From positions 4,682,501 to 4,746,500 of the forward strand of contig NZ_CP077094.1 of assembly GCF_014269025.2 (NCBI RefSeq): DNA of 64,000 nucleotides, read 5' to 3'. Under the pieces are notes generated by a model. It saw only the letters and a list, made by a program, of their open reading frames with translations, was not told where the DNA came from and searched no databases. This document shows positions 16,521 to 27,000 of this stretch, piece after piece. The position numbers and the translations under genes are program-made. Position 1 is the first letter of the stretch; every line of letters begins with the position of its first letter. The stretch comes from Pseudomonas promysalinigenes. GTDB taxonomy: Bacteria > Pseudomonadota > Gammaproteobacteria > Pseudomonadales > Pseudomonadaceae.

Positions 16521-16952
16521 GCGCAGCCTCACCTGCACCCGCCAACGCCCAGCGTCCTCTGCACCGGCCCATTCACCGTGCAGGGGGCGCGCGGCAATCA
16601 GTGTCAGTAACAGCCCCTTGTCGCTGTCCTGCAAACGCCAGCCCACCGGCTTACCCTGCAAGTCCAGCTGACCGCGCTGAGCCTTGCCTTGGGCCTCGAA
16701 CAGCACAGCCACGGTGCCCTCGACATTTTCGCCATGCAGCTTGGGGGCTTCGTTGAACCACAGGTCCAGGCCACCCTGTACCACCTCGACCTGCTCCAGT
16801 ACACGCTCATCCGGGGCCGTCAGGCGCCCGATCATCAGGCCCACCAGCACGCCAAACAGCGCCAGGGAAAGCAGCATCCGCGGCCAGGCCTTCGAACGCA
16901 GGTCCGGTTCGAGGGTAGAATGCTCGTCATCTTCACGTTTGGAGCCGTGCAT
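16515..16952 (-). CDS. Hypothetical single-pass membrane protein
   Basis: 145 aa. The N-terminus is charged (MHGSKREDDEHSTLEPDLRS), then one membrane segment at about 25-43 (MLLSLALFGVLVGLMIGRL), then an exported domain of about 100 residues (VVQGGLDLWFNEAP ... GTVAVLFEAQG ... GWRLQDSDKGLLLTLIAA) that looks beta-rich. I do not recognise the family. The stop lies in the third repeat of the NrsZ-like RNA, so the two converge tail to tail. The start codon overlaps the start codon of trmL on the other strand by 2 bp; the ribosome site is weak. Confidence 0.7.
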   Translation of the reverse strand: MHGSKREDDEHSTLEPDLRSKAWPRMLLSLALFGVLVGLMIGRLTAPDERVLEQVEVVQGGLDLWFNEAPKLHGENVEGTVAVLFEAQGKAQRGQLDLQGKPVGWRLQDSDKGLLLTLIAARPLHGEWAGAEDAGRWRVQVRLRE

Positions 16953-17412
16953 GTTTCACGTCATCCTTTTTCAACCAGAAATTCCGCCCAATACCGGCAA
17001 CATCATCCGCCTGTGCGCCAACAGCGGTTGTGCCCTGCATCTGATCGAGCCAATCAGCTTCGAACTCGACGACAAGCGCCTGCGCCGGGCAGGGCTGGAC
17101 TACCACGAGTATGCCACGCTCAAACGCCACCAGAGCCTGGCTCAATGCCTGGAAAGCCTGGGCAACCCGCGCCTGTTCGCCTTCACCACCAAGGGTTCGC
17201 ACCCTTTCGATGAGGTGGCTTATCAGCCAGGGGATGCATTTTTGTTCGGGCCTGAGAGCCGAGGCCTGCCCGCAGAAGTCCTGGATAGCCTGCCAGCGCA
17301 ACAGCGCTTGCGCCTGCCGATGCGGCCAGGGTGCCGGAGCCTTAACCTGTCCAATACCGTGGCGGTGACCGTCTATGAAGCCTGGCGGCAGAATGGGTTT
17401 GCCGGGAGCTGA
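16951..17412 (+). CDS. trmL: tRNA (cytidine/uridine-34 2'-O)-methyltransferase TrmL
   Basis: 153 aa, normal for TrmL. It is a SPOUT enzyme that methylates the wobble ribose of tRNA-Leu. Motifs: FQPEIPPNTGNIIRLCANSG at the N-terminus, LFGPESRGLP (SAM knot, about 100) and RSLNLSNTVAVTVYEAWRQ near the end. ATG 16951 is preceded by TTGGAGCCGTGC. A frame open upstream is only the antisense of the neighbouring gene. Divergent from the membrane protein gene with overlapping start codons. Confidence 0.94.
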   Translation: MFHVILFQPEIPPNTGNIIRLCANSGCALHLIEPISFELDDKRLRRAGLDYHEYATLKRHQSLAQCLESLGNPRLFAFTTKGSHPFDEVAYQPGDAFLFGPESRGLPAEVLDSLPAQQRLRLPMRPGCRSLNLSNTVAVTVYEAWRQNGFAGS

Positions 17413-17444
17413 CCGTTAGCCCGCGAACAGGTCGGCACAGGCAT

Positions 17445-17472
17445 TAAAAAAGCGCTCCGAGGAGCGCTTTTT
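17445..17472. terminator. Bidirectional terminator between trmL and secB
   Basis: AAAAAAGCGCTCC-GA-GGAGCGCTTTTT can work in both directions between the convergent trmL and secB. Confidence 0.92.
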
Positions 17473-17486
17473 CGATACCGGCAGAA

Positions 17487-17972
17487 TTATTGCACGGTAG
17501 GCGTTTCGCCAGTTTCCTGCATGCGCTGCAGTTCTTGAGCGTACAGGGCGTCGAAGTTGACCGGCGACAGCATCAGGGCCGGGAACGAGCCGCGGGTCAC
17601 CAGGCTGTCCAGGGTTTCACGGGCGTAAGGGAACAGGATGTTCGGGCAGAACGCGCCGAGGGTGTGGCTCATCGACGAAGCGTCGAGGTTCTTGATCAGG
17701 AAGATACCGGCCTGCTGAACCTCAGCGATGAATGCGACTTCGTCACCGTTCTTCACGGTAACCGAAAGGGTCAGCACCACCTCGTGGAAGTCACCCTCAA
17801 GGGCCTTCTGCTTGGTGTTCAGGTCCAGGGCAACGCTCGGCTCCCAGGCCTGACGGAAGATCTGCGGGCTTTTCGGGGCTTCGAACGACAGGTCACGCAC
17901 GTAGATGCGCTGCATGGAGAACTGCGGGCTGTTGTCTTCTGCAGCAGCGCCGTTGGTCTGTTGGTCAGTCAT
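17487..17972 (-). CDS. secB: Protein-export chaperone SecB
   Basis: 161 aa, a typical SecB. It keeps precursor proteins unfolded and hands them to SecA. The core shows [16 protein letters not shown] near the N-terminus, [20 protein letters not shown] and the late [18 protein letters not shown], all family signatures. It is the last gene of a rhodanese-grxC-secB unit, with 39 bp after grxC, and ends at a bidirectional terminator. Confidence 0.97.
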   Translation of the reverse strand: MTDQQTNGAAAEDNSPQFSMQRIYVRDLSFEAPKSPQIFRQAWEPSVALDLNTKQKALEGDFHEVVLTLSVTVKNGDEVAFIAEVQQAGIFLIKNLDASSMSHTLGAFCPNILFPYARETLDSLVTRGSFPALMLSPVNFDALYAQELQRMQETGETPTVQ

Positions 17973-18011
17973 GGCAGATCCTTATCCTAATGGTTTTGAA
18001 TGCAGGGCAAG

Positions 18012-18266
18012 TCAGGGCGCCAGCAGCGCGTCGAGCTTGCCGGCGCGCTCCAGGGCGTAAAGGTCATCGCATCCACCGACGTGGGTACTGCCGATCCAGA
18101 TCTGCGGCACGGAGGTACGGCCCGCCTTCTGGCTCATTTCGGCACGCACCTGCGGCTTGCCGTCGACCTTGATTTCCTCGAAGGCCACGCCCTTGCTCTG
18201 GAGCAGGTGCTTGGCGCGCATGCAGTAGGGGCAATAGTCGCTGGAATAGACGATGACAGGCTTCAT
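18012..18266 (-). CDS. grxC: Glutaredoxin 3
   Basis: 84 aa, a normal glutaredoxin. The CPYC redox motif is near residues 12-15 (SSDYCPYCMRAKHLL), the cis-proline is in RTSVPQIWIG, and a GGCDDLYALERAGKLD C-terminus binds glutathione. It lies between the rhodanese-like gene (1 bp gap) and secB in one unit; this linkage is common in gammaproteobacteria. Confidence 0.96.
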   Translation of the reverse strand: MKPVIVYSSDYCPYCMRAKHLLQSKGVAFEEIKVDGKPQVRAEMSQKAGRTSVPQIWIGSTHVGGCDDLYALERAGKLDALLAP

Positions 18267-18267
18267 A

Positions 18268-18681
18268 TCACTTCACCAAGGGCAGGTTATCGGCTTTCCA
18301 GCTGGAAACGCCACCGCTGAGCTTGGCGGCGGTGAAACCAGCCTTGATCAGCTCGCCGCAGACCGCGCCGGACTGCTGGCCCATCGCGTCGACGACGATC
18401 AGGGTCTTGGCCTTGTGTTTTTCCAGCTCGGTCATGCGGCTGGCAACTTTGTCCTGTGGAATGTTCAGCGCACCGACGATGTGGCCGGCCGAGTACTCCT
18501 TGGACGGGCGAATGTCGATGACCAGTGCCTGCTCGGCATTGACCAGCGCGGTCAGTTGGCCATTGCTCAGGCTCTGGCCACCACGGCGCAGTTCGTTGAC
18601 GAGCAAGGCAACCAGCAGAATCACGAAGATCGCCACCAGGATGTAGTGATCTGTCGCGAATTGAATCAGGTGAGCAACCAT
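18268..18681 (-). CDS. YibN-like membrane-anchored rhodanese-domain protein
   Basis: 137 aa from ATG 18679-18681. One N-terminal membrane segment (ILVAIFVILLVALLV) is followed by a rhodanese-like domain (ALVIDIRPSKEYSAGHIVGA ... GGVSSWKADNLPLVK). The active-site loop reads VVDAMGQQSGAVCGEL: where catalytic rhodaneses have a cysteine there is no cysteine, and the only one lies further on. E. coli YibN, in the same context, also lacks the canonical site as I recall. It is first in the unit with grxC and secB; the ribosome site is weak. Confidence 0.85.
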   Translation of the reverse strand: MVAHLIQFATDHYILVAIFVILLVALLVNELRRGGQSLSNGQLTALVNAEQALVIDIRPSKEYSAGHIVGALNIPQDKVASRMTELEKHKAKTLIVVDAMGQQSGAVCGELIKAGFTAAKLSGGVSSWKADNLPLVK

Positions 18682-18886
18682 CAGCGGTGTTCCAGGCGAT
18701 TGAAAATGCCGCCCAGTATACACAGCCCCCCTGTGCCACCAAAGCCCGATGGGCCGGTGGTAAAGGTAGGTTCATGTTGCCGCAGGCCTGCGCCGGTCGG
18801 GTGGCAGGACGATTATTCGCCGCAGATGGCGCATTTGCCCTAAAATGCGTGTCTTTATCATCTTTGAACAACCGTGAGTTTGATTG

Positions 18887-20422
18887 ATGACGAGCACGCC
18901 CAAACCCCTGGTCCTGATCATCCTGGATGGATTCGGCCATAGCGAAAGCCACGAATTCAACGCCATTTACGCCGCCAACACCCCGGTCTACGATCGTCTG
19001 CGCGCCACCCAGCCGCATGGCCTGATTTCCGGCTCCGGGATGGATGTCGGCTTGCCAGATGGGCAAATGGGCAACTCTGAAGTCGGCCACATGAACCTCG
19101 GCGCCGGGCGCGTCGTCTATCAGGACTTCACCCGCGTGACCAAGGCCATCCGCGATGGCGAATTCTTCGAAAACCCCGTGCTAAGTGGCGCGGTGGACAA
19201 GGCAGTCGGCGCCGGCAAGGCCGTGCATATCCTCGGCCTGCTGTCCGACGGTGGCGTGCACAGCCACCAGGACCACCTGGTCGCCATGGCCGAACTGGCC
19301 GCCCAGCGTGGCGCCGAGAACATCTACCTGCACGCCTTCCTCGACGGCCGCGATACCCCGCCACGCAGCGCGCAGTCGTCGATCGAACTGCTCGACGCGA
19401 CTTTCGCCAAGCTCGGCAAGGGCCGCATCGCCAGCCTGATCGGCCGTTACTTCGCGATGGACCGGGACAACCGCTGGGACCGCGTCAGCGCGGCCTACAA
19501 CCTGATCGTCGACAGCGTGGCCGACTACAGCGCCGACACCGCACTGGCAGGCCTGGAAGCGGCCTACGCCCGCGAGGAGAACGATGAATTCGTCAAGGCC
19601 ACGCGCATCGGCGCACCGGTCAAGGTCGAAGACGGCGATGCGGTGATCTTCATGAACTTCCGCGCCGACCGTGCTCGTGAGCTGTCGCGTGCCTTCGTCG
19701 AACCGGACTTCAACGAGTTCCCACGGGCGCGTCTGCCAAAGATGGCCGCCTACATCGGCCTGACTCAGTACTCGGCCAAAATTGCCGCTCCGGCCGCCTT
19801 TGCACCGTCCAGCCTGGACAACGTGTTGGGTGAGTACCTGGCGAAAAACGGCAAGACTCAGCTGCGTATCGCCGAAACCGAGAAGTACGCACACGTCACG
19901 TTCTTCTTCTCCGGCGGCCGCGAAGAGCCATTCGAGGGCGAAGAGCGCATCCTGATCCCGTCGCCGAAGGTTGCCACCTACGACCTGCAGCCGCAGATGA
20001 ATGCGTCTGAAGTGACCGACCGCATCGTCGAAGCCATCGAGCAGCAGCGTTTCGACGTGATCGTGGCCAACTATGCCAACGGCGACATGGTCGGCCACAC
20101 CGGTGTCTTCGACGCTGCAGTCAAGGCTGTCGAAGCCCTGGACACCTGTGTCGGGCGCATCGTTCAGGCGCTGGACAAGGTCGGTGGCGAGGCCCTGATC
20201 ACCGCCGACCACGGCAACGTCGAACAGATGGAAGACGCCTGCACAGGCCAGGCCCACACCGCGCACACCAGTGAGCCGGTGCCGTTCATCTATGTCGGTA
20301 CACGCAAGGTCAAGGTCCGCGAAGGCGGCGTACTGGCCGACGTGGCGCCGACCATGCTGAAGCTGCTGGGCCTGGAAAAACCGGCTGAAATGACCGGCAC
20401 CTCGATCCTGCTCGACGCCTGA
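18887..20422 (+). CDS. gpmI: Phosphoglycerate mutase, cofactor-independent
   Basis: 511 aa from ATG 18887 (a TTG one codon earlier is ignored). It interconverts 3- and 2-phosphoglycerate with two metal ions. Metal and catalytic motifs: [13 protein letters not shown], the phosphoserine in [37 protein letters not shown] and late [11 protein letters not shown] and [11 protein letters not shown]. Divergent from the rhodanese-grxC-secB unit and followed by envC after 122 bp. Confidence 0.97.
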   Translation: MTSTPKPLVLIILDGFGHSESHEFNAIYAANTPVYDRLRATQPHGLISGSGMDVGLPDGQMGNSEVGHMNLGAGRVVYQDFTRVTKAIRDGEFFENPVLSGAVDKAVGAGKAVHILGLLSDGGVHSHQDHLVAMAELAAQRGAENIYLHAFLDGRDTPPRSAQSSIELLDATFAKLGKGRIASLIGRYFAMDRDNRWDRVSAAYNLIVDSVADYSADTALAGLEAAYAREENDEFVKATRIGAPVKVEDGDAVIFMNFRADRARELSRAFVEPDFNEFPRARLPKMAAYIGLTQYSAKIAAPAAFAPSSLDNVLGEYLAKNGKTQLRIAETEKYAHVTFFFSGGREEPFEGEERILIPSPKVATYDLQPQMNASEVTDRIVEAIEQQRFDVIVANYANGDMVGHTGVFDAAVKAVEALDTCVGRIVQALDKVGGEALITADHGNVEQMEDACTGQAHTAHTSEPVPFIYVGTRKVKVREGGVLADVAPTMLKLLGLEKPAEMTGTSILLDA

Positions 20423-20544
20423 CGCTGCCAGCTGCACGCGGCAAGATCAGGCCTGCCATTGCTCGCTTTTTCTTGCCGCAGGTAGCTTGGCGCTTGCCGC
20501 TGCTCCATACTAGGCCAGTCTTCATCCCTGGTACGCCGACCCCC

Positions 20545-21840
20545 ATGCTACGCGCCCTGATCCCCTTAGCCCTGTCCTGCCTGCTCAGCCCGGCCTTCGC
20601 CGATGAGCGCGCACAGACCCAGCAGCAACTGGATGCCACCCGCCAGGACATTGCCGAGCTCAAAAAGACGCTAAGCAAGCTGCAGGAAGAAAAAGCCGGA
20701 GTGCAAAAAGACCTCAAGGCCACCGAAACCGACATCGGTAACCTGGAGAAGCAGGTGGAGGCCCTGCAACAAGAACTAAAAAAGACCGAGGGCGAGCTGG
20801 AGCGCCTTGATACCGAGAAAAAAAAACTCCAGAGCGCCCGCGTTGAACAGCAACGGCTGATCGCTATACAAGCTCGCTCGGCCTACCAGAACAACGGCCG
20901 CGAGGAATACCTCAAGTTACTGCTCAACCAGCAGAACCCTGAGAAGTTCGCCCGCACCCTGACGTACTACGACTATCTGAGCAAAGCCCGCCTGGACCAG
21001 CTCAAGGCCTTCAACGAAACCCTGCGCCAGTTGGCCAATGTCGAGCAGGACATCTCCCGCCAGCAGGAACAACTGTTGGCCCAGCGCGCCGACCTCGACA
21101 CCCGCCGCCAGGCCCTGGACGCCGAACGCAGCAAGCGTCAGCAGGTGCTGGCCAAGCTCAACAACGACGTGAAGAGCGGCGACCAGAAACTGCAGGCCCG
21201 CCAGCAGGACCAGGCGGATCTGGCCAAAGTGCTCAAGACCATCGAAGAAACCCTGGCCCGCCAGGCCCGCGAAGCCGAGCAAGCGCGGCAGAAGGCTCTG
21301 CTCGCCCAGCAGGAGGCCGAGAAGCGCCGGCAGCAAGAAGCCTTGGCCGCACGGGCCGACAAAGACGATGCCGAGCCCCCGAAAAAGGCTCGCACCACCC
21401 TCGGCCCGATGGTTTCCAGTGATGGCGCCAGCTATGGCGGTGCATTTTCTGCTGCACGGGGAAAACTTCCTTGGCCAGTCAACGGTCGACTGCTGGCACG
21501 CTTTGGCGATGCCCGCGGCAATGATGCCCGAGCCAAGTGGGACGGGGTGATGATCAGCGCCAACCCCGGCACGCAAGTGCACGCCGTGCATGGCGGGCGA
21601 GTGGTGTTCGCCGACTGGTTGCGTGGCGCTGGACTTCTGGTCATTCTCGACCATGGCAATGGTTACCTGAGCCTGTACGGCCATAATCAGAGCCTGCTCA
21701 AGAGCGCCGGCGACATCGTCAAGGCCGGCGAAGCCATTTCCACCGTTGGCGACAGCGGTGGCCAGGACAGTGCAGGGTTGTACTTCGCCATCCGCCAGCA
21801 GGGCCGGCCGACCGACCCCGCACAATGGTGCCGCGGCTGA
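20545..21840 (+). CDS. envC: EnvC-like murein hydrolase activator
   Basis: 431 aa from ATG 20545 (the frame opens 24 codons earlier without a signal peptide). A signal peptide (MLRALIPLALSCLLSPAFA), a long coiled coil (about 25-275, rich in Q, E, K and A) and a C-terminal LytM/M23 domain. In that domain the metal-binding residues are not complete: LDHGNGYLSLYGHN is kept but the later HxH is replaced (LYFAIRQQ). EnvC proteins are in the same way non-enzymatic and activate amidases at the septum. It is first in a row with ctpA and yibQ. Confidence 0.9.
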   Translation: MLRALIPLALSCLLSPAFADERAQTQQQLDATRQDIAELKKTLSKLQEEKAGVQKDLKATETDIGNLEKQVEALQQELKKTEGELERLDTEKKKLQSARVEQQRLIAIQARSAYQNNGREEYLKLLLNQQNPEKFARTLTYYDYLSKARLDQLKAFNETLRQLANVEQDISRQQEQLLAQRADLDTRRQALDAERSKRQQVLAKLNNDVKSGDQKLQARQQDQADLAKVLKTIEETLARQAREAEQARQKALLAQQEAEKRRQQEALAARADKDDAEPPKKARTTLGPMVSSDGASYGGAFSAARGKLPWPVNGRLLARFGDARGNDARAKWDGVMISANPGTQVHAVHGGRVVFADWLRGAGLLVILDHGNGYLSLYGHNQSLLKSAGDIVKAGEAISTVGDSGGQDSAGLYFAIRQQGRPTDPAQWCRG

Positions 21841-21919
21841 CACACAACAAACGGTATAGCGCCAGGCGCCGCACCGATGCTCCCCAGGGAGCGCTTACAG
21901 GATCAGGAGTTCGTTCGAC

Positions 21920-23263
21920 ATGCTGCACTCGCCTCGCCTCACCCAGCTGGCCCTGACCATCGCCCTGGCGATCGGTGCGCCCCTGGTCTGCGCCGCGGAG
22001 CCGGCGAAAGCACCCGCCAAATCCGCCGCGATGCCCGTCACCGAGGTGACCGCCAAGGCCCCGCTGCCGCTGGAGGAGCTACGCACCTTCGCCGAGGTCA
22101 TGGACCGCATCAAAGCCGCCTATGTCGAACCGGTGGACGACAAGACCCTGCTGGAAAATGCCATCAAAGGCATGCTCAGCAACCTCGACCCGCACTCGGC
22201 CTACCTTGGCCCTGAGGACTTCCAGGAGCTGCAGGAAAGCACCAGCGGCGAATTCGGCGGCCTTGGCATCGAAGTGGGTCAGGAAGACGGCATGATCAAA
22301 GTGGTGTCGCCAATCGACGACACCCCGGCTTCCCGCGCCGGGGTGCAGGCCGGTGACCTGATCGTCAAGATCAACGGCGCCCCCACCCGCGGCCAGACCA
22401 TGACCGAAGCGGTCGACAAGATGCGTGGCAAGGTTGGGGACAAGATTACCCTGACCCTGGTGCGCGACGGCGGCAGCCCGTTCGATGTAACCCTTGCCCG
22501 CGCGGTCATTCAGGTCAAAAGCGTGAAAAGCCAACTGCTCGAAAGCGGCTATGGCTACATCCGCATCACCCAGTTCCAGGTCAAGACCGGCGATGAAGTC
22601 GGCAAAGCCCTGACCAAGCTACGCAAGGACAACGGCAAGAAGCTGCGCGGGGTGATCCTCGACCTGCGCAACAACCCAGGTGGCGTGCTGCAGGCGGCCG
22701 TGGAAGTGGCCGACCACTTCCTCACCAAGGGCCTAATCGTCTACACCAAGGGCCGGATCGCCAACTCCGAGCTGCGCTTCTCTGCCGACCCGGCCGACGC
22801 CAGCGAAGGTGTTCCGCTGGTGGTGCTGATCAACGGTGGCAGCGCCTCGGCCTCGGAGATCGTCGCTGGCGCCCTGCAGGACCACAAGCGCGGCGTACTG
22901 ATGGGCACCGACAGCTTCGGTAAGGGTTCGGTACAGACCGTACTGCCATTGGCCAACGATCGTGCGCTCAAGCTGACCACCGCGCTGTATTACACCCCCA
23001 ACGGCCGCTCGATCCAGGCACAAGGTATCGTGCCCGATATCGAAGTTCGTCAGGCCAAGCTCACCGCCGATGCCAGCGACAATGACAACGACACCTTCAA
23101 GGAAGCCGACCTGCAGGGTCACCTGGGCAACGGCAACGGTGGCGCCGACCGCCCGACCGGCAGCAGCAAGGCCAAGCGCCAGGACCGCCCGCAGGACAGC
23201 GACTATCAGCTGAGCCAGGCGCTGAGCTTGCTCAAGGGCCTGAACATCACCAAGGGTGACTGA
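21920..23263 (+). CDS. ctpA: Carboxyl-terminal processing protease CtpA (S41A)
   Basis: 447 aa. Signal peptide (ALTIALAIGAPLVCA), a PDZ domain at about 95-180 (GGLGIEVGQEDGMIKVVSP ... AGVQAGDLIVKING), then the S41 catalytic part: LDLRNNPGG, the serine in INGGSASASEIVAGAL and the lysine in GTDSFGKGSVQT. The tail (about 390-447) is polar and low in complexity. In P. aeruginosa the same-position CtpA works with the lipoprotein LbcA to degrade peptidoglycan hydrolases; that partner is not in this window. It lies between envC and yibQ. Confidence 0.93.
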   Translation: MLHSPRLTQLALTIALAIGAPLVCAAEPAKAPAKSAAMPVTEVTAKAPLPLEELRTFAEVMDRIKAAYVEPVDDKTLLENAIKGMLSNLDPHSAYLGPEDFQELQESTSGEFGGLGIEVGQEDGMIKVVSPIDDTPASRAGVQAGDLIVKINGAPTRGQTMTEAVDKMRGKVGDKITLTLVRDGGSPFDVTLARAVIQVKSVKSQLLESGYGYIRITQFQVKTGDEVGKALTKLRKDNGKKLRGVILDLRNNPGGVLQAAVEVADHFLTKGLIVYTKGRIANSELRFSADPADASEGVPLVVLINGGSASASEIVAGALQDHKRGVLMGTDSFGKGSVQTVLPLANDRALKLTTALYYTPNGRSIQAQGIVPDIEVRQAKLTADASDNDNDTFKEADLQGHLGNGNGGADRPTGSSKAKRQDRPQDSDYQLSQALSLLKGLNITKGD

Positions 23264-23271
23264 CCCAACCC

Positions 23272-24039
23272 ATGCGTTATCTGCTGTGTATTCTGTTCTG
23301 CCTGATGGCCGGTGCTGCGCAAGCGGCACCGGCCGGCAAGGCTTACCTGAGCATCATCATCGACGATCTGGGCCAGAGCACCGAGCGTGACACCCGCACA
23401 CTCGCCCTGCCAGGGCCGGTGACCATGGCGATCATGCCCGATACCCCGCATGCCACTGACTTCGCCCGCCAGGCCCACAAGGCCGGCAAGACGGTGATCC
23501 TGCACATGCCCATGGACCCAGCCACCGGGCCCTACGCCTGGCACCCAGGGATCGCCATCGAAGAGCTGGCGCGGCGCTTGGACGCGGCCTTGGCCAAAGT
23601 GCCGTACGCTGCGGGCATCAACAACCATATGGGCAGCCGCATGACCGCACAGCGCGAGCCAATGACTTGGTTGATGGGCGAACTGCAGCGCCGGCACCTG
23701 TTCTTCGTCGACAGCCGTACCAGCGCAGCTACGGTCGCCGCGGCCCAGGCGCAGGCCGAAGGCCTGGCCCATGTTTCACGGGATGTATTCCTCGACGACG
23801 TGCGCACCCCTGAAGCCATTGCCGCACAATTGCAGCAAGGCATCGCCCTGGCGCACAAGCAAGGCTCGGCGGTACTGATCGGCCACCCATACCCGCAAAC
23901 CCTGGCGGTACTCGAACAGCAACTGCCCCGCCTGAAAAGCCAGGGCATCGAGTTGGTAAGGCTGCAGCAGATGATCGCCGAGCGCGGTAATCAGGCCATG
24001 CCAGCCCATGGCAAGCATGGCCGTTACCAGAACCGCTGA
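23272..24039 (+). CDS. Divergent polysaccharide deacetylase family protein (YibQ)
   Basis: 255 aa. Signal peptide (MRYLLCILFCLMAGAAQA), then a polysaccharide-deacetylase-like fold: YLSIIIDDLGQSTERDT, MAIMPDTPHATDFARQAHKA, VILHMPMDP, INNHMGSRMT and VLIGHPYPQTL. Eight bp after ctpA, so in the same operon. The substrate is unknown; an envelope role fits the neighbours. It is convergent with the giant gene that follows, 5 bp apart. Confidence 0.88.
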   Translation: MRYLLCILFCLMAGAAQAAPAGKAYLSIIIDDLGQSTERDTRTLALPGPVTMAIMPDTPHATDFARQAHKAGKTVILHMPMDPATGPYAWHPGIAIEELARRLDAALAKVPYAAGINNHMGSRMTAQREPMTWLMGELQRRHLFFVDSRTSAATVAAAQAQAEGLAHVSRDVFLDDVRTPEAIAAQLQQGIALAHKQGSAVLIGHPYPQTLAVLEQQLPRLKSQGIELVRLQQMIAERGNQAMPAHGKHGRYQNR

Positions 24040-24044
24040 CCCGG

Positions 24045-27000
24045 TCAATCGAAAGGAATGATGCCCTCGACGTCGTTCAGCCGCACCTCACCCCGGTAGA
24101 TCGCCAGCAAGTCCTTGCCGGTGGCTGCCGCCTGAAGCTGCGCTTTGCGGCCCAGCTTGCGCTGCGACCAGAGCTTCAGATGGCCCTTGCTGAACTGCCG
24201 TGCGCCAGTTGTGGCCGTGGGGTAATGGAAATGCGCCTCCCACAAACCTTCGCCCTCCTGCTCGCCAGCCCTGACGCGTCGGCGAATCTCGTAGACATCC
24301 AGGTAGTCCTTCGCCGATAGCATGCGCCGGGGCCCGGCACGGTGAACGGTCACTTCCTGATGCTCGACCAAAAAGCGCAAACTTTTCGCCGTCGGGTGGA
24401 AGGTGACCAGGTACATCCCGGTCAGCAGAGCACGCTGGGTTGCCTGCAGCCTGGTCACTGCCTGGCTCAGGCTGTCGAACAGTTCGTCTTCGGGGGTCAG
24501 CCTGGGTAGCTTGGCCTGCGCTTCTTTGATCTTATCGATATGCTCTTCCACGACCGTGGAGAGCCCGAGCGCTTCATCCGATTTGACATACAGGCGAGCC
24601 AGGGAAATCACCGAATCCACCTGGTCCACCAGTGCCTGGGCACGTTGACGCGCGATGCGCGGGTCCTTGGGCGAGAAAGGTGGCAGTTCGCTGCCGCCTA
24701 ATCCAGCGGCTTGCTCGACCCATTCTTCACCCTGTTTATGAAACGTCTTGATGACGTTCTGGGTGCGGAAGTCTCGTTGCTGAACCACGGCAACGCCGTC
24801 GATCTCTACCTCTTCACCCAGAACGCTGCGGCCTCGGTTGGTCCTGACCACCTTGCGCCTGCCACCGCGCGGCGCATAAGTAGGGGGCTGCCGTGCGGGC
24901 GGCTGCTCAAGTTCTTTTTCCCGTACAGCCTCAGCCATATCCTTTTCCGCCAAGCTCTGAAGGCCCTCGAGCCTGAGCTTGTACTGCTGCAGACGATCTT
25001 GCCGGATCGCCGGGCCACCCAGGCTGGTCAGGTAGTCCGCCATGCCCCTGGCTTCTTCGTAAACCTCCAGAATGCCTGCCAGTACCTCGATCCTTTCAGC
25101 GGCCGAGAGCTCGCTTGCAGCCAGATCGCCATGGGCATTGCCCGCGCTGATCAAGGTCTCGCTGCCAAGGTAATCCAGGTATTGCTCCAAGGTGCGCTCG
25201 TCGACGTCCACCAACCGGTCGAGGCTGGCCTCGGCCAAATCGAGCAGCAGACGGAAATCCAGGTCGATAGCAGATAGCCGACGCCGCTCGATGGTTTCCT
25301 TGAGCTCCAAGTCCTTGTTGATCCTTGCGCCACTCGCCTCGTCCCTGTACAGGATCGAGCTATCGTTGAGGGTATCGACCAGTAACTTGTCCAAAACCCG
25401 GGAAATATCGACCAGGTCGGTTTCCCATTTGATGACATTCTCCAGCATCCCCAGGAAGTCTTTGTAGTGCTGGATTTCGCGCTCACCTTCGGGGCGTACG
25501 GCGATGTCCTTGGAAATATCATCCAAGCCCTCGTCATTGATCATCTTGGCCATCTCGTTGTAGTAAACCGAGAGGTTCTGGATCAGTGCCTGACGAACGC
25601 TGCTGCGCTGTTCGCTGAGCGAGTCGAGCAGCGTTTTCTCGTCGATGCGCATGGCGTTCAGCCGCGCCAACACTTGATCATGCTCTATGCCATTCTCGAC
25701 CACTGCCTTGAGTTCGTAGATGACCTTTTCGTTGAGCTTCTTGCGCAGGCGACGAGTCAGGTCGAGAAGGTTCTGGCTCAATTCGTCCAGCTCCGGCCGT
25801 GCTAGCAAGGCTTCGATCTGCTGGTCTTTTTGGATAAGCATTTCGCGATGCCCCTCCAGTTGCATACCCAGCCGGTTATTGTTCCTCGCCAAGTCTGCTT
25901 CGGTATGCCGCAGGCTTTCGAGCAGCTTCTGGTTTTCTTCTCGCATTGCCTTCAAGCGACTACGCGGCATGCCGGCGCGCAACCGCAGGGCATGGTCGAT
26001 TCGCCACTGACCATCGACCAACGCCACCCAGGGCCCCGCTCGCCCAGCCTGGTCTACGATACGAACGCCTTGGTCGGTAACGCGCGCGCCGTAAACATCG
26101 CCAGCCAATTGCAAGTAATGCTGCCCATCGAGCGCGTAAAGGCCATGGTGCTCACCGCTTTCGATCATTTCCAGCCCACTGAGCGATTGGCGCACCCGCA
26201 TGCTTTGCAGCGCCTTGCGTCGTTCGGCCGAGAGCACATTCAGGCCTTGGGCGCCACGCCAGGAAAAGTCCAGTCGCGTGGCCTGCTCTGCCAGGGCACC
26301 TGGTAAACCAACCTTGCCTTGGGCCGGCATGGATGCCTGAGCACGACTGGCCGGATGCACCCTCGGCCATTGCTCGGTGGCCGCAGCGGGCAGTACCGAT
26401 GCCGTTGCTTCTGGTGCGCCTGGCAGGCGCAGATGCATCAAAGCCATGGATGCATTGAGCAGCAGATCCACCACGGCAGCAGAGCGCTGGAATGCATCGC
26501 TGCCACGCAACGCCGCCACATCGTTTTGCAAAGCCCCAAGAGCCTGCACCAACCATGCTACCGAAGCCACCGGGCCGCGCAGCCACAAGCTGACCAAATC
26601 GAACAACAGCCAGGCGCCCTGGGTGAGAATGGCCCAACGGCTTTCCTGGTTGGAAACCGTCTGGCGGTCGGCCAGCTCCACCAGCAGGTCCCGGTTGGCC
26701 TGGTACAGCTGAGCATCAACATCCCGCTGCCAGAACTGGGCTTCGAACGAGGCAGGCTTGACCCGCGCAGGCAACACTGAGGTATCGAAAATTGGCTTGA
26801 GCAAATGAGGCTCAAGGAAACCACCCCAGTCATAGACACGACGAGCTTGCGGGCTCAGCCAGTCAAGGACGCTGGTTTGCAGCGCACCGGCCTGGCCTAT
26901 CGCCGCCATCATCGCCTCGATGCTGGGGTACTCGGTGATCGCCACATCGCCGTATAACGGGCGATACAGCAGCACACATGCAGGCTGCGTGGAAAACAGC

